From positions 62,001 through 126,000 of the forward strand of contig CAMBFZ010000008.1 in the NCBI GenBank assembly GCA_945866125.1: 64,000 nt of DNA, read 5' to 3'. Position 1 is the first letter of the stretch, and the number at the start of each line of letters is the position of its first letter. This document shows positions 45,050 to 54,635 of this stretch, piece after piece. The position numbers were made by a program, and so were the translations under genes. This DNA is from Bordetella parapertussis. GTDB taxonomy: Bacteria; Pseudomonadota; Gammaproteobacteria; Burkholderiales; Burkholderiaceae_D. Under the pieces are notes generated by a model, which was not told where the DNA came from, searched no databases, and was given only the letters and a program-made list of their open reading frames with translations.

Positions 45050-46873
45050 ATGAAAAATCGACTCAGCGCGCACTTAAAGATTACATTTTATCTCTGCCTG
45101 CTGACGATTGCGGCTGTTGCCATTTACCTCAAAGATGCGCCGGCTTCGGGCATGCTCTCCACCGTATATCAACTAAGTACGGTCGGCTATTTTGGCACCG
45201 TACTCATGATCGTCAGTCTGCTCTTGCTACCCACGAGCCTGTTCACCTGGAGCCGCTGGCTGCTGCCGGTGCTAGGCTGGGTCTGGCTGCTGTATCTGGT
45301 GCTCGACCTGACCGTCTTTAATCTTTATCGTTTTCACCTGGACTGGTTATTCGTCGAGATGTTTTTTCGTGATTTCAGTGGCATGGGCATCCCGATTTTT
45401 CTGCTGGCCGTTGCCGCACTGGTGGCGCTGGTCATGTTGGGGATGGTCAGTTGGCTGTACCTCTCCCCACTCAAGGCCACGCCGGCACGACTGAGCGTCA
45501 TCATCGGATTATTACTGCTGATGCCGGCCGGCTTCGCCACCAACACCGTGATCAATATTTGGGCAACGCATTACAACCGCGACGAAATTACGCAGTACCG
45601 GCCCTACCTTCCAATTTACTATCCCGTCGAACAAGACGCCAACGCACCGGCAATTAGTCAATGGTGGCCCACTGCCTTTCCGGCCGAGCATGGACGGGCC
45701 GAACAGCGCCCCGGCAAGAGCACCGGTCTGGCGCAGTACCCGACTCAAAAGCCGCTCTGTGTTCCGAGCAAAGCCCCGCCATCGATTTTGATGATTGTGC
45801 TCGAAAGCTGGCAAGCCGATACGCTGCGTCCGCACATAATGCCCAATCTAAGCAAGTTTGCTGCCGGCGCCACCCGCTTCGATCCGCATCTCTCAAGTGG
45901 TGCCGCGACAGTGCCCGGACTGTTCGGGCTGATGTTTGGTCTGCATCCCAATTATTTTGAATTATTCAAGGCATCCCCGGACAGCTATCCCAGCCAATTT
46001 ACCGAGACCCTGCATGCGCAAGGCTATCGTTCACGCGTCTTTACCTCGAGTAGTCTGGATGGCTTTGCGTTACGTAGCCTGTTTTTTCCCCGCATTGAAG
46101 ACCCCGATTATGTCGCTGGCCTGCCGGATCACCAACTCGTCAGTCATTTTATTGACACACTCAAATCACAATCTCAGCGCTCGCCGCGCTTTGATTTTTT
46201 ATTTTTGACCTCTTCGCACGCATCCTATGATTACCCGGCGGACTATGCGCGCTTTAAGCCGCTGCCTACCGTAGAAGGAGGCTATGCACTGAACCGGCAA
46301 ACCGACGCCACGCCCTACAAAAATGATTATTACAACAGCTTATATTATCTCGACAAGCTGGTTCAACAAGTACTGACAGCGGCCGAAAAACAGTCGGCTC
46401 TGAACGATACCTGGGTCATCATCACGGGGGACCATGCCGAAGAATTTAACGAAAACGGACTCGGCTACTGGGGTCACGGCAGCAATTTCAGCCGATGGCA
46501 GGTACAAACACCCCTCCTGATCAAAGCCCCGGGACAAATTGCGGGAGCAGTCGAAAACCGCATGTCGCTGCATCAAGATATCGTGCCAACATTGATGCAA
46601 GAGGCCCTTGGCTGCACCGGACCGCTGACGGATTACAGTAATGGCGCCAACCTGTTTCACTTACCAGAAAAGCGTGGCACGGTGATGGCGTCTTACATGA
46701 GTAGCGCCTATCTAGTTGACGGCATCATCATGGACCGTACAGTCAATAAAAAATACGACTGGCTCGATATGAAACAAGAGCGCAGCATGGCCGATCCAGG
46801 CTCAGTACGAGAATTAATGCAGGAAGAGCGGCGGTTTATAAAAAACGGACGCACGGCAACGACGAATCATTAA
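45050..46873 (+). CDS. YejM/PbgA-like membrane sulfatase-fold protein
   Basis: A 607-residue inner-membrane protein. Five hydrophobic helices fill the first 170 residues, followed by a periplasmic alkaline-phosphatase/sulfatase-fold domain. Metal or active-site-like positions are LESW (E252), a Thr in SGAATVPGLFGLMFGLHP (T287) and GDHAEEF. The pattern, including GLFGLMFGL, fits YejM/PbgA (LapC), which monitors LPS in E. coli, more than lipoteichoic-acid synthases. Role here is inferred. I start at ATG 45050; earlier in-frame starts give no family match. Confidence 0.75.
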   Translation: MKNRLSAHLKITFYLCLLTIAAVAIYLKDAPASGMLSTVYQLSTVGYFGTVLMIVSLLLLPTSLFTWSRWLLPVLGWVWLLYLVLDLTVFNLYRFHLDWLFVEMFFRDFSGMGIPIFLLAVAALVALVMLGMVSWLYLSPLKATPARLSVIIGLLLLMPAGFATNTVINIWATHYNRDEITQYRPYLPIYYPVEQDANAPAISQWWPTAFPAEHGRAEQRPGKSTGLAQYPTQKPLCVPSKAPPSILMIVLESWQADTLRPHIMPNLSKFAAGATRFDPHLSSGAATVPGLFGLMFGLHPNYFELFKASPDSYPSQFTETLHAQGYRSRVFTSSSLDGFALRSLFFPRIEDPDYVAGLPDHQLVSHFIDTLKSQSQRSPRFDFLFLTSSHASYDYPADYARFKPLPTVEGGYALNRQTDATPYKNDYYNSLYYLDKLVQQVLTAAEKQSALNDTWVIITGDHAEEFNENGLGYWGHGSNFSRWQVQTPLLIKAPGQIAGAVENRMSLHQDIVPTLMQEALGCTGPLTDYSNGANLFHLPEKRGTVMASYMSSAYLVDGIIMDRTVNKKYDWLDMKQERSMADPGSVRELMQEERRFIKNGRTATTNH

Positions 46874-46962
46874 TCCCTTGGCTGGCAGCACCCAAAGGGT
46901 TTGAATAGAGCGAGGTCAACCGCGTAAGCATCACGAGCCAATTGCTTGGTCAAAATTATCTC

Positions 46963-48963
46963 ATGCAAAATAATTGGCAAATACAAATCTCTGTGGCCAT
47001 CGGATTGTTGGCTATCTGCGCGATGCTGGGCCCCTTCCACCCCGCAATGCCGGTACTTACCCTCGACTCATCCTGGGCTTTCGCGATGAACGAGGCGGTA
47101 AGCAGAGAGCTGCGCATCGGCCAAGACATCGTGTTCACTTTTGGTCCTTATGCATCAGTCTATACAAAACTTTATCACCCAAAAACCAATGGTCTGATGA
47201 TTGTCGGCGCGTTGTACGTATCGATCGTTTATTTTCTTGCCTATTCATTTGCATTAAAAAAAGAGCGCGGATGGACTATCGCTTGGAGTTTGCTGGCCAT
47301 TTCGTTTTTTGCTAATCCGGATGCGTTGATGCTTTCAATTCCCCTGCTAATAAATGTTAATGCAGTTTTAATTACGAAAAATCAACCACACACCAGCGGC
47401 AAAGCGCGATTTTTAAAAAACTTCTCCTTCTTTTTTTTACTTTCTTCACTTGGTTTTTTGCCCCTAATAAAAGGAAGCTTTCTTCCTTATTGCCTGATCA
47501 CCTTAATTCTCGTCGTCACCTATCTCGCCATCAAACGTAGACATTTCTCAGCCGTTTTGGCCTTCGCCCTTCCGTTGCTATCGGCCTACCTGTTCTGGAC
47601 CGGATCAGGGCAACCATCTGACGGTCTGGTCGAATATTTTCTTTCCTTAATTCCAATTATTGCAGGCTACACAGGAGCAATGGCCACGGATGGCTTAATC
47701 ATGGAGGAATGGATTTATCTGGCCATCGCTTTGACAATTTTAATTTCAATTAAAAAATCAATACGAACTGATAAATTGGAAAAGACCTATTTCATATTAA
47801 ATTTTTTGTTTTTTTTGTTTTTTTGTTTTAAAGCTGGCTTCACCAGACATGATGGCCATGGCTATATCGCGCTTTACGGACTGTTACTTGCTTTGCTCGC
47901 TTATTATGCGATTGGAATTTTCGAAAATACCAGGCTATTTTATTTCAAAAAAATAAGCGCAATTGCCATATTTATTTTTTGCATCATGTATTTAAAGTAT
48001 GGATCGACCGACCAAATAATCAAGGAAAGACTGATCGAGAAAGAAGTAAATTTACAAGGTCTGAAGTCACTGACGGCAAGCCAAAAACTCCATTACGTTA
48101 TTGAAAAATTTGGATTTAAAGAAACTATAAAAATTATTTATGATTCTTATTCTCTAAAAAATTCATGGTTGCAAGGCAGCACTTTTACGACCAATTCTTT
48201 TGCGCAATACCAAAATTCGCTCGACAACATTAAGGCGGCGTGCAAAATAAACACGCACTTTAGTGGCACCGTTGACTTATTTTCCTATCATCAAGCATGC
48301 GTTCTGGCAAATGGGTGGAGATGGGCACCACGCCCGGTATTTCAGAGCTACTCTGCGTACAAACCGGAACTGATCAAACTTAATGCAGATTATTTTCGCA
48401 ACGAAACCGCGCCTGATAATATTATTTTTCGCCTCGAGACGATCGATAAAAGATTGCCATCCATGGACGATGGCCTGAGTTGGCTATCTCTTTTAGATAA
48501 CTATACAATCGTGAGTTGGGGTAAAAATGAAAGTATTTTTAAAAAAAATACAGAAATCAAAAAATTCAGCAGCTTACATAAAATTCTGGAATTTAGATCA
48601 AATTTTGACCAAGAAATATTGTTACCCAACCGACCAAATCTGCTATTTTTGAAAATTTACTTTAGGCCTTCCTTGGCAGGAAAAATCAGCACAGTAATTT
48701 ATAAGCAAGAAAATATAGTCATTCTTATTAAATTAAATGATGGCACACAAAGAGAATTCAGAGTGATTCCAGAAATGATGGAGACAGGATTACTTATTTC
48801 TCCTTTAGTAGAAACCAACCAAGAATTTTCCGAATTATTTTTGCTAAATTCTGACTTACAAGAAAGTAAAAAAGTAAAATCATTCCGCATAAAAATGCCA
48901 AAGCAGTCGTGGTTTTGGCAACCAGAGTTGCCTATTGAATTGCAAGAATACGTAAGAGACTAA
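46963..48963 (+). CDS. Unknown polytopic membrane protein, GT-C-like N-terminus
   Basis: A 666-residue protein I cannot name. About ten hydrophobic helices occupy the first 350 residues. After the first helix, LDSSWAFAMNEAVSR and QDIVFTFGPY sit in a periplasmic-type loop; similar motifs occur in membrane glycosyltransferases of the GT-C fold, where an Asp in this loop is catalytic. The last 300 residues look soluble. The gene is clearly AT-rich, unlike its neighbours, and may be acquired. A TTG start 21 bases earlier is possible, but I prefer the ATG. Confidence 0.72.
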   Translation: MQNNWQIQISVAIGLLAICAMLGPFHPAMPVLTLDSSWAFAMNEAVSRELRIGQDIVFTFGPYASVYTKLYHPKTNGLMIVGALYVSIVYFLAYSFALKKERGWTIAWSLLAISFFANPDALMLSIPLLINVNAVLITKNQPHTSGKARFLKNFSFFFLLSSLGFLPLIKGSFLPYCLITLILVVTYLAIKRRHFSAVLAFALPLLSAYLFWTGSGQPSDGLVEYFLSLIPIIAGYTGAMATDGLIMEEWIYLAIALTILISIKKSIRTDKLEKTYFILNFLFFLFFCFKAGFTRHDGHGYIALYGLLLALLAYYAIGIFENTRLFYFKKISAIAIFIFCIMYLKYGSTDQIIKERLIEKEVNLQGLKSLTASQKLHYVIEKFGFKETIKIIYDSYSLKNSWLQGSTFTTNSFAQYQNSLDNIKAACKINTHFSGTVDLFSYHQACVLANGWRWAPRPVFQSYSAYKPELIKLNADYFRNETAPDNIIFRLETIDKRLPSMDDGLSWLSLLDNYTIVSWGKNESIFKKNTEIKKFSSLHKILEFRSNFDQEILLPNRPNLLFLKIYFRPSLAGKISTVIYKQENIVILIKLNDGTQREFRVIPEMMETGLLISPLVETNQEFSELFLLNSDLQESKKVKSFRIKMPKQSWFWQPELPIELQEYVRD

Positions 48964-49105
48964 ATGCTTTATTTTGTCTCTGAGGGAGCTGCAAAAAAGA
49001 CGACAAGAAAAATCTGACATCGCCAGAATTTTCAGCAGCTTATCCACGACAAGCTGCGTCCATTTTTAACCATTCGAATTGATCAGCGTGCGCCATTATC
49101 TTTTG

Positions 49106-50353
49106 ATGCCAAAAAATCTCATTAATTTCATTATTTTTCTAGGCTTGGCATTGACGCTTATTGCCCCAAGTGGCTATGTCATTATTGGGGTGGCGCTGAC
49201 AGTCATCGCGCTAGTCCAAATTTTCAAGAAAAAAATCTCGCTCAGCGAGATACAGCAATTATTTGTATCGCATGTGGCAACACTCGCGTTTTTTTCGTTT
49301 GTCTTGGTGAATATTTTCTTAGATCGATATCATGGCAATCGTGCAGGTAGCATCACGATGCTGCTCCCTTTTCTTTTTTATCCACTTATTTTGCTGGTTT
49401 TTACCCGCTACCAGCCAGACCCTCAATATTTCTGGCGAGGTGCAGCAGTCGGCGCGATAGGCAGCCTGGTTTTTGCTGCTTATCAGGTGTACGGGCTCGA
49501 TCTTGATCGTGCAGGTGGATTTACCAACCAGATCAAATTCGGCAATACCGCCGTGGTGCTGGCGACGGCCTCGCTGATTGGTTTTATTTATGCTGAGTTT
49601 GACAGGCACATACGACTTGAGAAAGCACTACTCTTACTTGGCGGCGTCTGTGGCATGCTGGCCTCGCTATTGAGCGGTTCCAAAGGGGGATGGCTTTCTG
49701 TTCTCATCGTATCCCTATTAATTTTTCATTCTGCCACCAAGCAATTCAACTGGTGGAAAAAATCCTTACTGGTTGGATTGATCGTCGCTTTACTCGCCAC
49801 TGGCATTTCATTAGGCGCACGCAATCAAGTCATTGACCGTATCAATAGCGGCATTACGGGAGCGAAGACCTGGTTTGAGACCGGCAGGGTCACCGAATAC
49901 TCCGTCAGTGTCCGCCTCGAACTTTGGAAGGCAGGTCTGCAAATCGGTGCGCAACATCCCTTATTAGGGGCCGGTAACGAAGAATTTTTGCGCATGATTC
50001 AAGAGTCCGTCGACACCGGGCGTAGTCAGCCAGAAATTGAACATATTAATAATCCGCATAATGAGCTGATCGGATTTTTTGCCGAAAAAGGACTGGTCGG
50101 CGTTCTCTCGGTGCTGATGGTGCACGCCCTTACTTTTTTGATGTTTTATCGCAGCCGTCATCATCCCAACCGCGCAGTACGAGCGCTATCGATGATGGGT
50201 ATGCTACTGGTTTTTTTATACATTGAGTTTGGACTATCGATGGCGATTTTTAGCGTCAACGCATTCAGACAAGTCTATACGTCGTGGGCCATGATTCTCG
50301 CCGGCCTGATTTATTCTCAATCCCGGCCCATAACGACCCAGCCAACTTCTTAA
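49106..50353 (+). CDS. O-antigen ligase (WaaL/RfaL-like, Wzy_C domain)
   Basis: A 415-residue polytopic membrane protein with the Wzy_C domain of O-antigen ligases and polymerases. The large periplasmic loop has the conserved NPHNELIGFFAEKGLVGV histidine motif. As no separate polymerase is nearby, ligase (moving O-antigen from undecaprenyl-PP to lipid A-core) is the likelier role. An upstream TTG would give nine more residues. The gap before it (48964-49105) shows no clear promoter. Confidence 0.82.
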   Translation: MPKNLINFIIFLGLALTLIAPSGYVIIGVALTVIALVQIFKKKISLSEIQQLFVSHVATLAFFSFVLVNIFLDRYHGNRAGSITMLLPFLFYPLILLVFTRYQPDPQYFWRGAAVGAIGSLVFAAYQVYGLDLDRAGGFTNQIKFGNTAVVLATASLIGFIYAEFDRHIRLEKALLLLGGVCGMLASLLSGSKGGWLSVLIVSLLIFHSATKQFNWWKKSLLVGLIVALLATGISLGARNQVIDRINSGITGAKTWFETGRVTEYSVSVRLELWKAGLQIGAQHPLLGAGNEEFLRMIQESVDTGRSQPEIEHINNPHNELIGFFAEKGLVGVLSVLMVHALTFLMFYRSRHHPNRAVRALSMMGMLLVFLYIEFGLSMAIFSVNAFRQVYTSWAMILAGLIYSQSRPITTQPTS

Positions 50354-50365
50354 GCACACTGAATC

Positions 50366-51349
50366 ATGCACATTTTGATTGCCAGCAGCGCCACTATTCC
50401 TGTCTATGCCTATGGTGGCACTGAGCGGGTGCTGTGGGATCTTGCTGAGGCATTAATCAAACTCGGCCATCGCGTCACGCTGATGGCCAAACGCGGATCA
50501 AGCTGCCCTTTTGCGCCAGTCATCGAAATTAGTCCTGATCAGGATTTGCGGCAGCAGATTCCCGCTGATGTCGATATCGTGCATTTTCATCTGCGTCCCG
50601 ATTTTGATATGGAAGAGACAGGCCGGCCTTATGTCTTCACCCAGCACGGCAATGAAATCAGTGCAGTGCCGATGCCAAGCAATGCGATTTTTGTGTCACG
50701 CGATCATGCACAGCGTTTTGGCTCGGATCAGTTTGTCCACAATGGCCTAAACTGGGAGGCTTATGGCACCGTCGATTTTGAACAGCCGCGCACGCATTAT
50801 CATTTTTTGGGCAACGCGGCGTGGCGAGTAAAAAACGTCCGCGGTGCAATTGATCTGGCGCTGGACGCGGGCGAGACGCTGGCGGTATTGGGCGGAGTAA
50901 GATTCAACCTCAAGCGCGGCATGCGTTTTACCTGGTCCCGGCGTATTGCGTTTCATGGCATGGTGGGCGGTGCAAAAAAACTCGCACTCTTGAATCAATC
51001 CAGAGGCTTGATTTTTCCGGTGCGCTGGCCCGAACCTTTTGGTCTAGCGATTATTGAGAGCCTGTATTTTGGTTGCCCGGTATTTGCGACGCCTTATGGC
51101 TCGTTGCCCGAATTGGTTGGTCCTGAATTTGGTGTATTGTCTGACTCGCTTGCCGTGCTCTCTGAGGCGATCCGGCATCATCAGTTTGATCGTCTCGCCT
51201 GTCATCATTATGCGGCTACGCAGTTTAGTGCCGACTTGATGGCGCACGCTTATCTCAAAAAATATACGCAGGTGATCGATGGGCAGGCCTTGGCCACACA
51301 GCGCCCCCATAAACGCGACGATGCCACTATTTTTCGTTGGGATACCTAA
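50366..51349 (+). CDS. GT4 glycosyltransferase
   Basis: A 327-residue retaining glycosyltransferase of the GT4 type. The N-terminus has the glycine loop VYAYGGTERVLWDLAEAL; the C-terminal half has the RWPEPFGLAIIESLYFGCPVFATP donor motif (shortened). It begins 13 bases after the ligase gene, within the same cluster. Sugar and linkage are unknown. Confidence 0.85.
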   Translation: MHILIASSATIPVYAYGGTERVLWDLAEALIKLGHRVTLMAKRGSSCPFAPVIEISPDQDLRQQIPADVDIVHFHLRPDFDMEETGRPYVFTQHGNEISAVPMPSNAIFVSRDHAQRFGSDQFVHNGLNWEAYGTVDFEQPRTHYHFLGNAAWRVKNVRGAIDLALDAGETLAVLGGVRFNLKRGMRFTWSRRIAFHGMVGGAKKLALLNQSRGLIFPVRWPEPFGLAIIESLYFGCPVFATPYGSLPELVGPEFGVLSDSLAVLSEAIRHHQFDRLACHHYAATQFSADLMAHAYLKKYTQVIDGQALATQRPHKRDDATIFRWDT

Positions 51350-51463
51350 TGATCGGGTGCGCAGACGAAGATCATTCATCGGCCCAACGCAGACCAACGT
51401 CCATTCGCGCTAAACTCGCACCGATCCTGCAAGCGTATCGCCTCCCATCTTGAATACGACGCC

Positions 51464-52342
51464 ATGCCGCCACTGACTCTCGACCAGATCACCGTCATCA
51501 CCGTGACCTACAACAGCGCACACTGCGTGCCTGCGCTAGCGCTTGCCTTGCGGTCGTTGCCCCATGTGGTGGTGGTCGATAACGGCAGCGAAGACGACAT
51601 CACCACACAATTAAACAGCGCGCTGCCTAACGCGACGCTGCTGCGCAATCCGCGCAACCTAGGCTTTGGTGCGGCAAATAATCGTGCACTGGCCAGCGTC
51701 ACTACGCCTTACGCACTGCTGATTAACCCTGACTGTTTGCCTACACCGGCTTTTTTTGATGGCATGCTGGAGGCCGCTCGCGCCTTCCCTGATGCGGCCA
51801 TCATCGCGCCGCACCTGATGCGCCGCAACGGTAGTGCCGAACTCAGCTACCGCTGGCCTGCAACACACTGGACCTCGTTTGGCGTGCAGGCAGACGGCCC
51901 CTGCTGCGTTGGCTTTGTCTGCGGAGCCGTCATGCTGATCAATAGGGACGCGATGCAAGATATCGGGTTTTTCGACGAGACGTTTTTTCTGTATTACGAA
52001 GATGAAGATTTATGCCAGCGTGTGTTTGAACACGGCAAGCAAATTGTGCTGGTGCCCAGTGTCGAGATCACCCATCTGTCGCGCGGCTCCGTAAAGGGGC
52101 CGAGCCCGCTGCGGTCGGAATTTGTGCGCGGCTATCATCATGCCCAATCCAAGCTGATCTTTGAGCACAAGCATGTCGGCGAAGAGCAAGCCGCACGCTT
52201 GCGCTGGATCACACTGGCGTTGGCCCTGCTGACGCTGGTGCCCCGCGTACTGCTGCCGCAGCCGCGCTATCTGGCGCGCCTGTGCGGACGCATTGCGGGT
52301 TTATGCCGCGCTTACCCGCGTGGCAATCTGCCCATCAAATAA
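51464..52342 (+). CDS. GT2 glycosyltransferase (rhamnosyltransferase-like)
   Basis: A 292-residue inverting glycosyltransferase of family GT2. VITVTYNSAHCVPALAL and VVVVDNGSEDD form the nucleotide-sugar site, NLGFGAANNRAL is typical, and INPDC stands in the DxD position. The pattern resembles WbbL-type rhamnosyltransferases. The last 31 bases overlap the convergent AhpD-like gene on the other strand. It probably belongs with the LPS genes before it. Confidence 0.87.
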   Translation: MPPLTLDQITVITVTYNSAHCVPALALALRSLPHVVVVDNGSEDDITTQLNSALPNATLLRNPRNLGFGAANNRALASVTTPYALLINPDCLPTPAFFDGMLEAARAFPDAAIIAPHLMRRNGSAELSYRWPATHWTSFGVQADGPCCVGFVCGAVMLINRDAMQDIGFFDETFFLYYEDEDLCQRVFEHGKQIVLVPSVEITHLSRGSVKGPSPLRSEFVRGYHHAQSKLIFEHKHVGEEQAARLRWITLALALLTLVPRVLLPQPRYLARLCGRIAGLCRAYPRGNLPIK

Positions 52343-52902
52343 AACTCATCGTTGGGTCGCATGCCTGTTGCATTGGCGATGCGGTTTGATAAGCCAAAAA
52401 ACCCGGTGATCGACGCGATGTCCCAGATATCTTCGTCATCAAAACCGTGCGCATGCAATGCCGCATAATCCTCGTCGCCGATACTGGATGAGTCTAGGCA
52501 GACCTTGATCGCAAAATCAAGCATCGCTGTTTGTCGTGGCGGTATATCTGCTTTGAGATGATTGATCGCGACTTGATCGGCCACCAGCGGATTTTTTGCA
52601 TAAATCCGCAACAAGGCACCATGCGCGACGACACAATAGAGACAGCCATTTTTTGCACTCGTGGCCGTCACAATCATTTCTCGGTCGGCTTTGGACAGGT
52701 TGCCGGACTCTTTCAGCATTAGCGCATCGTGATAAGCAAAGAATGCGCGAAACTCTGCGGGCCGGTGCGATAGCGCCAAAAAAACATTCGGCACAAAGCC
52801 TGCTTTTTCCTGTACTGCCATGATTTTTTCGCGAATATCGTCAGGCAGATTTTTTAACTCTGGCACAGGGAAACGCGAAATCGGTTTTACAGATGCAGTC
52901 AT
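52312..52902 (-). CDS. Peroxidase-related enzyme (AhpD-like carboxymuconolactone fold)
   Basis: A 196-residue protein of the uncharacterised peroxidase-related (AhpD/CMD) family. The redox motif CLYCVVAH (C87, C90, H94) is intact. It would act as an alkylhydroperoxidase-like thiol enzyme in the cytoplasm. It follows msbA with a 4-base overlap. Its 3' end overlaps the convergent GT2 gene by 31 bases. Confidence 0.9.
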   Translation of the reverse strand: MTASVKPISRFPVPELKNLPDDIREKIMAVQEKAGFVPNVFLALSHRPAEFRAFFAYHDALMLKESGNLSKADREMIVTATSAKNGCLYCVVAHGALLRIYAKNPLVADQVAINHLKADIPPRQTAMLDFAIKVCLDSSSIGDEDYAALHAHGFDDEDIWDIASITGFFGLSNRIANATGMRPNDEFYLMGRLPRG

Positions 52903-54635
52903 ACAGGCTCCTTGGCAAATTGCAGATGATACAGATGGGCATACACGCCTTGCGCGGCGAGCAATTCTTTATGGGTACCGACCTCGACGATCTTGCCCGC
53001 ATCAAGCACGACAATACGATCGGCATGTTCAATGGTCGACAGGCGATGGGCAATGACTAGCGTAGTGCGCCCGCGCATCAACTGCTCAAGCGCCAACTGC
53101 ACCGCACGCTCGCTCTCGGTGTCGAGTGCAGAGGTGGCTTCATCGAGTATCAGAATCGGTGCATCTTTGTAAATGGCCCGCGCAATGGCGAGGCGCTGAC
53201 GCTGCCCGCCAGATAAGCGCATACCGTTGTCGCCGACCATGGATTCCAGACCCTGCGGCAGAGCTTGGATCACATCGGTCAGATGCGCTGCACGCGCAGC
53301 AGCCTGAATGCGCGCTGCATCTGGCAGCGGATCGCCATAAGCAATATTGGCGGCGACCGTATCATCAAACAGCACCACGTTTTGGCTCACCATGGCCATC
53401 TGCGCACGCAAGCTCGCCAGCGCGATTTGCGAGATCGGAATGCCATCCAGCAGAATCTGACCCTCGTTGAGCGCGTGAAACTCCGGCACCAAATTAACCA
53501 ATGTGGATTTACCCCCTCCCGACAACCCGACTAAGGCGATGGTCTCGCCAGGCGCGATGGTGAGCGTAATGTCGGACAAGGCGGGCCGCGATTGTTCCGG
53601 ATAGCGGAAACCAGCCTCGACAAATTCAAGCTTACCCGCGGCGCGCTCGCGCAACACAATACCGTCCGTGCGTTCGGGTGTGGCATCAATCAAGCCAAAC
53701 ACAGAGTCACCGGCGGCCAGCCCGCGCTGCAGCGGACCATTCACTGCGGCCAGGTGTTTTAAGGGGGTGAGCGTCATCAGCATAGCAGTAATGAACGACG
53801 CAAAATCGCCGACGGTGACATGCCCGTTACCGGCCTGCGCCAGCGCAATCATGATGATGACGGAGAGAACAAAGGCATTAATGATCTGCGTGATCGGCTC
53901 GGTGCTGGCCATGGTGCTGGCCATGCGAATGGCAAAGCCGCGCAGCCGATCCGAGCGCTGCGCAAAGCGCTGCGCTTCATACTGTTGACCACCGAAAATT
54001 TTAATGACCTGCTGGGCGCGCGTGGTCTCTTCAATCACTTGCGTGAGCTCGGCATTAATGCCCTGAAACTCAGCAATCAGACGCTTGAGCCGTTTTGCTG
54101 TAAACCGCACCACCAGACCCACCAGCGGAATCAACACCAATGTCACAAGAGTGAGCTTCCAGTTGAGCCAGAATAGATAAGCCAGCAAACCAATTACCGT
54201 CAAACTGTCGCGGATCAAGACCACCAACACGCTGCGAATCATGTCTAGGATTTGCTGCACCTCGAGCATCATCGCGTTGATGACGGTACCAACCGACGTG
54301 TCAGCATAAAATCCAAGTGGCACATCAAGCAGCCGCGTAAACATCTGGGCACGTAAGTCCGTCATCAGCCGACCTGACACCCAAGCCATCATATAGTTGG
54401 TGGTGAAAGTCGAGATGCCACGCACGACAAAAACACCCACTACAAACAAGGGCACTAGCCACAGCGAAAAAGTCTGCGGGCCGCCAAAGCCTTTGTCGAG
54501 CAAGAGCTTCATCATGCCAGCCAGCGCCGGCTCGGTTGCCGCCGTAATCAGCATGCCGCCGATGGCCAATACCAAGCGGCCTTTATAGGGCGTCAGCAGA
54601 CCGACGATGCGCTTGAAGGTGGAAGACATGCCCAT
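52899..54635 (-). CDS. msbA: Lipid A export ABC transporter MsbA
   Basis: MsbA (578 residues) is an inner-membrane ABC exporter that flips lipid A-core. A six-helix membrane domain fills the first 330 residues. The nucleotide domain has the Walker A GLSGGGKST, signature LSGGQRQRLAIARA and Walker B ILILDEATSALD. It overlaps the dnaE stop (TGATG). Its position beside LPS genes on the other strand fits its role. Confidence 0.95.
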   Translation of the reverse strand: MGMSSTFKRIVGLLTPYKGRLVLAIGGMLITAATEPALAGMMKLLLDKGFGGPQTFSLWLVPLFVVGVFVVRGISTFTTNYMMAWVSGRLMTDLRAQMFTRLLDVPLGFYADTSVGTVINAMMLEVQQILDMIRSVLVVLIRDSLTVIGLLAYLFWLNWKLTLVTLVLIPLVGLVVRFTAKRLKRLIAEFQGINAELTQVIEETTRAQQVIKIFGGQQYEAQRFAQRSDRLRGFAIRMASTMASTEPITQIINAFVLSVIIMIALAQAGNGHVTVGDFASFITAMLMTLTPLKHLAAVNGPLQRGLAAGDSVFGLIDATPERTDGIVLRERAAGKLEFVEAGFRYPEQSRPALSDITLTIAPGETIALVGLSGGGKSTLVNLVPEFHALNEGQILLDGIPISQIALASLRAQMAMVSQNVVLFDDTVAANIAYGDPLPDAARIQAAARAAHLTDVIQALPQGLESMVGDNGMRLSGGQRQRLAIARAIYKDAPILILDEATSALDTESERAVQLALEQLMRGRTTLVIAHRLSTIEHADRIVVLDAGKIVEVGTHKELLAAQGVYAHLYHLQFAKEPV

